From: Chryseobacterium sp. BLS98
Lineage (GTDB): Bacteria; Bacteroidota; Bacteroidia; Flavobacteriales; Weeksellaceae
Direction of reading: 5' to 3'
Length of the DNA: 64,000 nucleotides
Assembly (NCBI RefSeq): GCF_001045445.1
Contig: NZ_LFNF01000002.1
Location: 372,001 to 436,000 of the forward strand
Both the position numbers and the translations under genes were made by a program. The notes under the pieces were generated by a model. The model searched no databases. It saw only the letters and a list, made by a program, of their open reading frames with translations, and was not told the origin of the DNA. Shown here piece by piece: positions 43,913 through 53,500 of this stretch; within the stretch, counting starts at the first letter, position 1; each line of letters opens with the position of its first letter.

Positions 43913-44776
43913 TTAAGTCTTTTCAAGGGTTTGTATCATTCTTTTTAAAACAAGAATTATTTTTGTTTTTAATCTGACCACAGGATAATTCTGATAATCA
44001 ATCAATTGAAATATTTCTTCGGAATTATTATAGCTGGTTGGTATATTTTGCTGATTTATTTGTTTAATTCCTCTTCTGTGGATAGTTTCCAGAATTACCT
44101 TTGCAAATTCGCTTTTTGCATATTCCTTTTTATCATTCTGAGAAATGCCACCCGAATGGAGTCTGTATTTATATAGTACTTTTTTAATGAGTTCAGTATC
44201 TCCATATTCTAAAATTTTGAGATATAGATCCTGATCTACAGCTGCTTTTAGTTCAGGATTTATACCGGAAGTTTTTAAATATATCCTCCTTCTGAAAACA
44301 AAAAAATGAAACATCTGGATAGGACAATTAAAGAATAACCGATTATTATTAATTTGCTTGATTTTTTTGAAAACATTCAAAGGATTTAGATCTCTATCAC
44401 AAAATAATACTTGAGAATAGGTAGCAACAATACCTTCGTCCGAATTCATTTTTTTAAGGGAGCACGCTATAGCATCTGGGAAAAGTGCATCGTCCGGATC
44501 CAAAAAAGCACAAAAATCTGTCGTTGCATAGTCCACACATTTTCTTTTTGTAAAGCCGCAACCTTTGTTCTCCGGGTTTTGATACAACCGGAATCTGTCA
44601 TCACCATCTATAAGCTTTTTGATAATCTCCACAGAATCATCCGTAGAGGCATCATCCACAATAATAGCTTCCCAATCTCCAGATGTCTGACTGATCAAAG
44701 AAGCATAGCAATCTTTAAAATATTTCCCGTTATTATAATGGGCTATCAGAACAGAAAAAGTTTTCATAGGTGTCAT
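43913..44776 (-). CDS. Family 2 glycosyltransferase
   Basis: A 287-residue GT-A enzyme. Landmarks are FSVLIAHYNNGKYFKDCYASLISQT, the first acidic pair in AIIVDDASTDDS, the DxD-type metal site in FLDPDDALFPDA, and the QDLYLKIL acidic motif (from AAVDQDLYLKIL). An alternative start is MKTFSVLIA at 44767. No membrane helix. It probably transfers a sugar onto a surface polysaccharide or glycoprotein. It lies downstream of the surface-protein genes, on the same strand but after a hairpin, so its link to them is uncertain. Confidence 0.87.
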   Translation of the reverse strand: MTPMKTFSVLIAHYNNGKYFKDCYASLISQTSGDWEAIIVDDASTDDSVEIIKKLIDGDDRFRLYQNPENKGCGFTKRKCVDYATTDFCAFLDPDDALFPDAIACSLKKMNSDEGIVATYSQVLFCDRDLNPLNVFKKIKQINNNRLFFNCPIQMFHFFVFRRRIYLKTSGINPELKAAVDQDLYLKILEYGDTELIKKVLYKYRLHSGGISQNDKKEYAKSEFAKVILETIHRRGIKQINQQNIPTSYNNSEEIFQLIDYQNYPVVRLKTKIILVLKRMIQTLEKT

Positions 44777-44900
44777 GTATTTTTAATTGCTAAAAAAAAT
44801 AGTCGTAGCAGAGATCCTATATTGATATTCTTCAAATCAATCACCTTCTTTTTTTATAGGAGCTAACTAGCCTCATTTCTATCATTTTTTATTTTTTTAA

Positions 44901-44935
44901 ATCTTTCACAAGGCAGAAACTGCCTTGCAAAAGAT
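44901..44935 (-). terminator. Hairpin downstream of the surface protein at 44977
   Basis: CAAGGCAG / CTGCCTTG stem with loop AAA, extended by ATCTTT / AAAGAT, 42 bases past the gene's stop. The minus strand lacks a strong T run afterward, so it may be a processing hairpin rather than a classical terminator. Confidence 0.5.
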
Positions 44936-44976
44936 TAAATATTCTCTCAAATTAAATTATGTTAAACGATTTTTGA

Positions 44977-46590
44977 TTATTGCTTGATAATTGGTGTGCA
45001 ATAAAGTCCCATATCACCATCCAAAGCTTGAAAATCTGCCCCTTGAGAATAAGAATTAGCATAAATTCTTACCCCTTGCAGATATTGCCCCACAGGACAT
45101 TTTGCAAAATGCACTTTGTTGTCTTCTCTGATACCAGGTCCTTGGGCATCAACAGCACCAGGGCTAGGTTCCGTAATATAACCTGTATTTAATTTCGTAC
45201 ACTGTACTTTCATATATCCATCCAGGTAAGTGGCTGCATATATTTGTAGACCTGTCATAATACGATTGTCCGGACATACTGCCAGATGGAATACCCCATC
45301 AGAACTTATGCTTCTGGTATTGGTCTGGCTATTTAATGCTGACAGTCCAAATTCTCCGTAATAATTAACATCGTTGGTGTTCAGTTCATCAGATCTTAAA
45401 TCGCCATTCAGAGTAATATTACCATCCAGTCTTTTGGTGGCATAAATTGACAGCGATGTTGCCGCATAGGCTCCTTTATCAGACAGAAGTGCAGTATGCC
45501 ACTGATTGTCAGTAGAGGTATTTGGACCTGTTACGGTTGCAATAGTTCTTGATTTGTCGTACAATACTACATATTCAATGTAGTTCTCCCTTCCGCCTTC
45601 AACCCTTTCCAGTACATTCAGCGTAAAACCATTCTTCGTTTTATCGGCAACCAGTACATTGAGATGATACTCATTAGCATTACTCAGATTCAGGCTTGTT
45701 GTTTTTACCGTAGCAAGAACAATATAATCTTCCGTTGCCAATGGCACTTTAAAATCTATCTTCAGATTTGCTGAGCTTATGATATTAACAGGCAGCGTTA
45801 CAGTAGTATTGGTATTAATCAGGGAAGATCCAAAATCATGACGCCACTGGGTATTGCTACCTCTTACATCATCAATATGAATAAGCCCCGAGGCAATTGG
45901 CTGAAGACTTGAAGCTTCAAGATCAGTTCCCGGTATTGTGGATTTTCCGATAAGTGCCTTCAAATCATTCAGTGAAATCTTCTGAATATTTCCGGTACCA
46001 TCCTCAATTAAAAGATTGGCGCCCGTGTTTGAGCTTGATAAGTTGCCAAACCGAACACTTCCGCTTACATCTAAAACAGCAGCCGGCTTATCTACACCAA
46101 TTCCAACATTGCTTCCTTTGAAAACAATAGAATCACTGGCTGCCGTAGCAATGCTGCCATCCGTCTTTTTCCACGGATTATCGAACCCCATAGGTTTCCA
46201 GGTTCCTCCGTTTGTACTGGTAGATTTATTGTCATAATACCAATACCCCCCGCTTAAGGTGCCTTGCGTTTTACCAACTCCTGCCGTACCACCTTCTTTG
46301 GTATTATACACTACAAAACCGTCATATCGGGTAGGATAAGAAGTGGGAGCTCCAATGGGAGTTCCACCAAAAGCAGTAAATGTACTCAGATCTACCCTTG
46401 GGTAAATCATTCCCTTAGCGACATTAGTTGTATTATTATTTGCTGCATTTGAGGAGGCATCTAAAAAAGCAGAACTTGTTGCTGATGATGAAGTATTTAA
46501 CGTAAGATCCGGGAATCTTACTTGTGCTTTGGCATTAAAAACGCCTGCCATTACCAGTAGTATGGCAGTGACTAATTTTTCTATATTCAT
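44977..46590 (-). CDS. Secreted surface protein of unknown function
   Basis: A 537-residue exported protein with signal peptide MNIEKLVTAILLVMAGVFNAKA. A Ser/Thr/Asn-rich front (about 25-110) is followed by GSNVGIGVDKPAAVLDVSGSVRFG, a motif typical of bacteroidetal phage-tail-fibre-like/adhesin proteins. The C-terminal half repeats a unit: SLSIYATKRLDG, GLQIYAATYLDG and GVRIYANSYSQG, each linked to a Cys-Pro segment (VCPDN, KCPVG), so at least three copies. No T9SS sorting tail is obvious. It begins 19 bases after the 46610 gene. Function unknown; an adhesin-like role is a guess. Confidence 0.7.
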   Translation of the reverse strand: MNIEKLVTAILLVMAGVFNAKAQVRFPDLTLNTSSSATSSAFLDASSNAANNNTTNVAKGMIYPRVDLSTFTAFGGTPIGAPTSYPTRYDGFVVYNTKEGGTAGVGKTQGTLSGGYWYYDNKSTSTNGGTWKPMGFDNPWKKTDGSIATAASDSIVFKGSNVGIGVDKPAAVLDVSGSVRFGNLSSSNTGANLLIEDGTGNIQKISLNDLKALIGKSTIPGTDLEASSLQPIASGLIHIDDVRGSNTQWRHDFGSSLINTNTTVTLPVNIISSANLKIDFKVPLATEDYIVLATVKTTSLNLSNANEYHLNVLVADKTKNGFTLNVLERVEGGRENYIEYVVLYDKSRTIATVTGPNTSTDNQWHTALLSDKGAYAATSLSIYATKRLDGNITLNGDLRSDELNTNDVNYYGEFGLSALNSQTNTRSISSDGVFHLAVCPDNRIMTGLQIYAATYLDGYMKVQCTKLNTGYITEPSPGAVDAQGPGIREDNKVHFAKCPVGQYLQGVRIYANSYSQGADFQALDGDMGLYCTPIIKQ

Positions 46591-46609
46591 ATTCGTTGTG
46601 TTTATTATT

Positions 46610-47239
46610 TTAAAATTCCGTCAGGTTGATATAAGATCCATCACCCGTACCTCCTATATACATAAGAACTTTAGATCCCTGTGGATCTATAGTCTGTGAA
46701 TAGGCTATATCTCGGGTTGGCAGAGGTGAAAGTGTTACACCAAAGGACGTTTTATTATTGATATAATAGGTTTTCCCAATAGGAATCCCTGTGGTAGGTA
46801 GCGTTAGAGTAAAACCATTAGCACTGGGAGCTAATAAAATAATATCGTCTGTTGATAAGGCCGTATAACTACCTGTCTGTTCTGTGGTTACATTTTTCGC
46901 AACGGTGATATAACCTGTAGAGATCTTTTGCCATACAAGACCATCAAAGTAGTAATATCCTGCAGCAGTAATATTAATGGTTTTGGGTGTTGAAGCCCCT
47001 ACAGCAGAAGTAGCATAGACAATAGCACCTATCTGTGCTGTAGTATATTTGGTATCTCCAGCTTTGATCTGGTCTCCGGTAAGTCTGGGGGCAATAATCC
47101 CTTCCGGTGAACTTCCATCTGTTGTTTTGGCGGTGATATCCAACGTCGATTTAGGGGATATGTTATTAATCCCGACCTGTGAATAGGCCATTGTGGCCCC
47201 GGCTACTAAGAAAGTAGCAGCATAAAATTTTTTTTTCAT
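46610..47239 (-). CDS. Secreted protein, paralogue of the 55279 gene product
   Basis: A 209-residue exported protein with signal peptide MKKKFYAATFLVAGATMAYS. The mature start QVGINNISPKSTLDITAK, then GIIAPRLTGDQIKAGDTKYTTAQIGAIVY and AAGYYYFDGLVWQKIS, closely match the protein at 55279-56037. The C-terminal half (YINNKTSFGVTLSPLP, SKVLMYIGGTGDGSYI) is beta-rich. Such proteins occur upstream of adhesin-like genes in Bacteroidetes. It follows the giant gene and precedes the 44977 gene by 19 bases. A cluster of related small exported proteins is therefore repeated around the giant gene. Confidence 0.75.
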   Translation of the reverse strand: MKKKFYAATFLVAGATMAYSQVGINNISPKSTLDITAKTTDGSSPEGIIAPRLTGDQIKAGDTKYTTAQIGAIVYATSAVGASTPKTINITAAGYYYFDGLVWQKISTGYITVAKNVTTEQTGSYTALSTDDIILLAPSANGFTLTLPTTGIPIGKTYYINNKTSFGVTLSPLPTRDIAYSQTIDPQGSKVLMYIGGTGDGSYINLTEF

Positions 47240-47271
47240 TTGTGGTTCTTTTTTTAATATTTCACTTATAC

Positions 47272-47295
47272 ATTGATATAAGTGAGATATTTTAT
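47272..47295. promoter_or_regulatory. 9-bp inverted repeat upstream of the 46610 gene
   Basis: TCACTTATA (47272-47280) and TATAAGTGA (47287-47295) form a perfect inverted repeat around CATTGA, 33 bases before the ATG at 47239. It could be an operator or a 5' leader hairpin. The 315-base gap 47240-47554 also holds the giant gene's hairpin (47471-47495); nothing else is evident. Confidence 0.45.
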
Positions 47296-47470
47296 AATTT
47301 GAGAGAATATATTAAAGTTGATAATCCATAGCCTTCCCGATACGATATTTCTTGTTCTTGATCATCAGGATATCAGCGCCCGATCTCCCTATGGCTAACC
47401 ATATTATTATAGAAATAGATGTAGAGATTTGATTTGTGTTAAGTTATTATTGATTTCTTTTAAAGCATTA

Positions 47471-47495
47471 TTTACAGGGCAATCTGCCCTGTAAA
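47471..47495 (-). terminator. Hairpin after the giant modular gene
   Basis: Perfect 11-bp stem TTTACAGGGCA / TGCCCTGTAAA with loop ATC, about 60 bases past the stop of the minus-strand gene. Similar in form and place to the hairpin at 44901. Confidence 0.6.
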
Positions 47496-47554
47496 ATAAT
47501 ACTCCGGTTCTCATTTGAAATAAGAACCCATAAAAACACACTGATTCTTCTTTA

Positions 47555-50500
47555 TCATTTCAGTCTCACTCTGCTTGTTGCCGGATTTACCGGTACACAA
47601 GGCAGTCCGCATACAGGAGGCTGATAGATGAATGTAATATATCTGGTGAGATTAGCATCCAGGTCAATACTTGCCTCCCACTCTTTGGAAGTAGGGTTCA
47701 GCGTCATTTTCACCACCTGCTGGGTTGCCATTGCAGAGGTAAAATCTGCCTGGTCGCTCACCACCACATATACATCATTATTAGCCGGCACTGTATTCAG
47801 CTTAGTCGCAGATAAAGTGTTTGTGCTATCCGGGATCGTTACCCACAGTGCAGGAACCGTGTTGGTAGTCGTTACCTTCCACTGTCTGGCTATCCTGTTC
47901 ACGCACGTATTACCTGCTAAGGTTTTTGGCTTGTTGGCTGTTGACCAGGTCAATAGTCCGTTGTCGTCACCCATTACAATATAGCTTCTGTCCTGCAACC
48001 ATTTGGATTGGATACCGCTGTTCTCTGCCATGATAGCCCCTTCTATGCTTATTTTCAGCATACTGCCTGTTAGAGCGGAAGTAGACTGATTCTGAGCAAG
48101 ACAGCCCGATATATCATTCCCTACACCGAATATCCTGTTACTGTAAGGTGCGGTAATATCATAAATGGTTGTAGCTAATGCATTAGTACCATCGTAAGCA
48201 GGACTGTAATAGTTGTGTGGCAGTGTCTGGCCGTTTTTAATTGCCAGATAGCTATTCAATACCTGCTGCTCGGCAGTTGATAACGCACGGTTATAACTGA
48301 ATGCTTCCATGAAGGTATTGTTACCCGGTGTCAGTGTCGTGGTGGCATAATAGGCGCCTACACGCAGACTGTTCGTACTATTAGCTAATAGTGTTACATT
48401 ATTGGCAGTACCGGTAGCTGTTGTACCATTAACGCTTCCATAGGTTACGCCGTTGTTCTGAACAGTGCTCCAGAAGTTTGGAGCGTTCGCAACTGGGGTT
48501 CCGGTATTTGGAACGCCTAAGTTACCAAAGCTTGCAACACCAAAAACACCTGCCAGGTCATAGTTTGAGCGGGAAAGCCCGAATAACCCGGTACTATTGA
48601 TACCCAATGCCACTCCATAAAGCGTACCTGCATTGTTGGCTGTTATAGCTGTTTCACTTAAAGTGCTGCCTGTTTGCAGGAAAGCTCCTGAAGCCAATGC
48701 AAGTGTTTTATTATAGTTGCTTGCAGGTGTACCGGCATTCACGGTTGCTGTACCTGTACCATTACGGGTTAGCAGGTAATTGCCCGTTTCATCTACCATG
48801 GTACCGTTGGTTACAGCTATGGTGCCATTGCTTTTATTATCTGCACGGTACCAAGAGGTTAATCCATCTGAATTACCTCCGGGTGCCAGACACGTTGCCA
48901 CTGTGGCAAATGTGTAATAATCACCATCTGTGAAATCATAGGTCACCGTCCAGTCCGTACCGTTAGGGATCATAGGCACAACCACAGGATTGTTGAAAGA
49001 TCCTCCGGATGCCGAATTAGCTACGATCAGATAGATAGGATCAGTCGCTGAGTTCTTAGGTACAGGAAGTTTATCCGTAACTGCTGCCGTACTGGTGTTT
49101 CCAGGTACCTGCAGATAAACCGTACTTATCGTACCTGTCTCTTTTACGCGCCATACCCTGTTCAGCCTCATCAGGCTGGTGCCGGAGTATACGATACTGT
49201 TCACCCCATTCCAGGTAAGGGATTTGTTATTATCACCAAACAGAAGGAAGCTTTTGTCTGCTGTAAAAGAAGCCGTATTGGTAGCATTGGTTGCCGCCAT
49301 ACCATTCACCGCATCATTGGAGATCTTCACCATTGCCCCTACAGCTTCCTGGCTGAAGGATTGCTTTTGCTCCAGCGCACTACAATCATCCCGGCCGATA
49401 CCAGTAATGCGGTTCCAGTAATTTCCATCCGTGTAAGTTGGCGTACCATTGCTGGCAATATACTGAGTACCCATTGCTGTTTTATCTAATGTAAAACCAT
49501 ATTTGGTGGCCATATAAGAATGGATCTTGCGCATATCCAGGCTGGTAGCTGCGCCTTTGTCATCACTGTAGATCACGAATTCTCCAAGGTAGAAATTAGC
49601 CGGACTTCCAGCTCCGCTTAAATTATCATTTCCTATTCTGAAACGACCACTTACATTCTGAACATCTGTATTATTCGTAGTACCGGTACCCACTGTATTT
49701 AAGTTGCTGTACAATCTCCACGACCCGGATGTAGAATTCGCGAAGCTATAGATCTCCGGTACCGTCAGTGCCGGATTTCTTGCAAGTATATTCGCAGTAC
49801 TGTTAGACCAGTAAGCTTTGGTACGTTCCAGAGAAGTTTTAACCGTCCCGGCCCCATTATTATCGTGGAACCAGAATACCTGTCCGGTAGATGATGCCAC
49901 CTTTCCGCTGAACACACTAGTCATTGCAGTAGTAGAACGGTAATCCGAACTATTGATGTTGGAAGTAGAAGCCAGCACGTCATTAACCCCATCAAACAAT
50001 ACGCCTGTATTGTAATTAAATGTACCCGGCTTGTATAATGGGTTGTAGCTTGCATTGACCTGGTTTACGGAACTGAATGTAGCCCCAAACTTCATATTGT
50101 TGATACTTGCTACAGGGTCTCCGTCAGCAGCCACATATTGTGTTTGTGCTGCATCTGTGAATAAGTCATAATCCACATTAAACCAAGTTGTCATATTGGT
50201 CGTAACACCTCCCGGCGCTGCATTGATGTAAGCCAGAGTAAAATATTTACCATTGGTCAGCTGTGTAACATTGTCGAAATAGGCTTTACCTTGGTATACA
50301 CGGGTTACATTTACTATTGCAGCATTGGTATAGTTCCCCTGAATATCAGTAATCAGTAACACCGGCTTATAATTGGCAGCATTGATACTAAGTAATCCGT
50401 TCTTCCCTACTTCTACGTTTACTGAGCCCGGTGTACCTGTGCTTTGCACCAGCCATTCTCTGTCCACTTTCACATAACATCCGGCAAGGGTTGCAGGCAT

Positions 50501-53500
50501 TGTATTCGTGTTAGTAGTAAAAACATTGGCATTATGACCAAACATCATAAAGTTCAAATTGTTGGTAAACGTATTGGTATTGACCAGGTTGTTGGCAGCA
50601 ATTGACCCTCTTCCTATGGAAATAATATCTCCACCATCTGTACTGGTGCTTTGCTTTTGGTTCAAATTACCACAATCATCTCTGCCGATACCTGTGATAT
50701 CCAGATTGAAATCTGCGTTTAGTGAAGCATTCCAAACGGTGCTTCCGTCACTAGCGATATAATTGGTTGGCGTGGTTTGATCTAAAGTAATCCCCCATTT
50801 GATAGCCAGGTAGCTGTTGACTTTTTGACGCTCCAGGGCCGATAGTTCCCAAGGATAATACACAATCTCATTAAGATTGCCTGCATAATTGCGACCACTA
50901 TAGTCCGGCCCGCTACCTACCTGCAGTTGGTCATTATCATTAAATTGCGTGTTAAATGCCGGTGTTGGCAGTGTAGCTGAGAGCCTGCTTGCTCCATTGG
51001 CATAAATTTTACCTAGACCTGCACTGCTCAGCTGGCCCGAAATAATATCGGTGGTATAATTAGCCGAATTATAAAAAGCCGTACCCTCATTCAGGTTATT
51101 ACTGGCTGTAAACAACTGCAAAGTACCTCCACTCAATCTTGTTATTCCGAAATTCGTACCAGTCCCGTTATCCCGCCCAAAGGCTGAATACATCGTTTCT
51201 CCATTAGTGGTATTGTTGTTATTGGATCCTGTTGCAAATATGGATTTCGCCGTTCTGCCATAAGCAAATCCATTCAGATAACCGCTGCGATAAAACCAGT
51301 CTTTTGTAAAATAGATAGACGGGTTGTAGTTTCGGATACCCCCTATACCGGTATTGTTAGAGGTTGTATAATAATAAGTAGGATCTCCATTTCCGATTAC
51401 TGTATTTCCGTTTCCGCTGAGATCGTTCCAGGCAAGAGTATTCAGATTAGCACCATCTGCATTCACAGCAAGTGCATTGTCATCTGATTGGTACCAGGCA
51501 GAAAGCCCTACCGCAGCAGCCGGGATTAAAAACATATTATCCGGAATCGCAGTATATGCCCCGCCTGAGTTGGTACTCCATTTCAGGTCAAAGTTGGCAG
51601 CACCGCCATTATTAGCTCCTCTTACAATGATATCGTACAAGCCTGCAGGTAATGAAATATCAGTAGCACTTGCAGTCGTTGCATTTGCAGTAATAGTCAA
51701 AGGAACAGACATAAGCGTCCCGCTACTATTTTTTATTTCAAAATAAGCCTGGTCATCCCCTGTCAATTGGAAACGATAAGTGCTTAGTGTATTTGTTATA
51801 TTTAACTTACCGGTAAGCTCAACTCCAAAATTAGTTAAATCACTAGCTCCTCCCTTGGCAGCGGCAAAAGCACTAAAGCTTGCTGTGTTATTAAGATACC
51901 CCGTACTGCTTAAAATATCTCCGTTGGCTCCGTCGGTAAATGGGATTGTACCGAGGTTTCTGTTGCTTGTACCATTGGTTCTGTACATTTTGTAAGCCAG
52001 TCCGTTCATGTAATCTACACCTGCTATGGTAGCAGCTATGCTGGTTCCGGTAGGCTTGCTCACTCCACCAGGATATCCTATGGTAGATACTACTGTGAAC
52101 ACCACTCCATCATTAAGAACCACATTGTCAAACGTGGCAACACCACCCAAGATATTGGTTGCATAGAAAAATGCAGTGGTACCAGTGGCAAAATTGCCGT
52201 CACCATCTGTATCAACAGCCAGGGCTACTTTGTTCCAGTTGGCCGGGATCTTATTGGTCGTATCACCAACAGTTACTTGCAACATATTGGTTACCGCCCC
52301 TGTATTCTTTACCTTCCAGCTGCGGACATATCGTGCTGCATTACAGCTTGCGTAAGTGGGTGGAACATTTGCTGTTGTAGCTGAGAACACCCCATTGTCA
52401 TTGGCAATCATAATAAATTGCTTATTGGCTGCAAAGCTACCCGTGTTGGCAGCATTGGTCGTGGCAAGGGTTGTAAGGCCAAAAGCCACATTATCCGTAC
52501 CATCCACATACGCTTTGGATTGACGCTGGTTCAAACCGGAGCAGTCATCCCTGCCAATACCGAATACTCCATATTTATAGTTCGCATCGGCTATCCATGG
52601 TTTTGTGATCCCATCGCTGGCGAGATAGTCTGTTGATGTACCATCTGCTAACGGAATGCTGTATTTGATTCCCAAATATGAATTGATCTGTGTAATTTGC
52701 GTTGCCGATAAGTTTGTATTGTAAACGATCAGTTCCGGGACGTAAAAGTTGTTCCAGTTGGAGCCACCGGCATCAACCACATCGGTTCCAATTCTGAAAT
52801 TACCCGATAAGGAGAGATTGGCTGAAGTAGGATTAGTAGTTCTTATTACACCATTTGTTCTCAAAATAGCATTCGTGCCATCGGCAGTATTACTATACAG
52901 ACCCAAATTAGCCATTGTAGGGAAAACAGAACTACCGGTAGCGCCATTGGCTGTACCATTACCGTAAACACCATAAGAACCACCGGATAAACCTACAACA
53001 CTATTTTCCCAACGGTGATTATCACCTCCTAAAGTAATGATCTCATCCCACTGCTCTCCTGAAGTAAATCCGCCTTTTCCGGTCAATACATAGAACTCGG
53101 CATATTTGTTTATGCCATTCATGCCAAGTGGGTTGATGGAACTGGTATAGTAATTATCGCCACCACCAAAATAAACGGAAGGGTTATAATTGAACTTATT
53201 ATCTACCTTGGTCATCCCACCGCCTGCGCCACGAGACAGATTGTTCTTGTTTGGACTAAAATCCGCCCAGACGCCCACATTACCCAATGCCAGATTAGGA
53301 TCATCCGCTTTGGTCCACAATGTTAATCCTGTGCTTACACCACCGGGGCTTGTCAGGCTCCATCCGAAAGTAAATACACTGCCATTGGGAAGATTCACAC
53401 CTTTGAAAGTAGCTACTCCTGCTGCCGTAACCGATGATGCAGACACCACAGTTGCGTTGGTAAAGTTGCCCGTACCGGTGGCATCTATCCATATCGATAC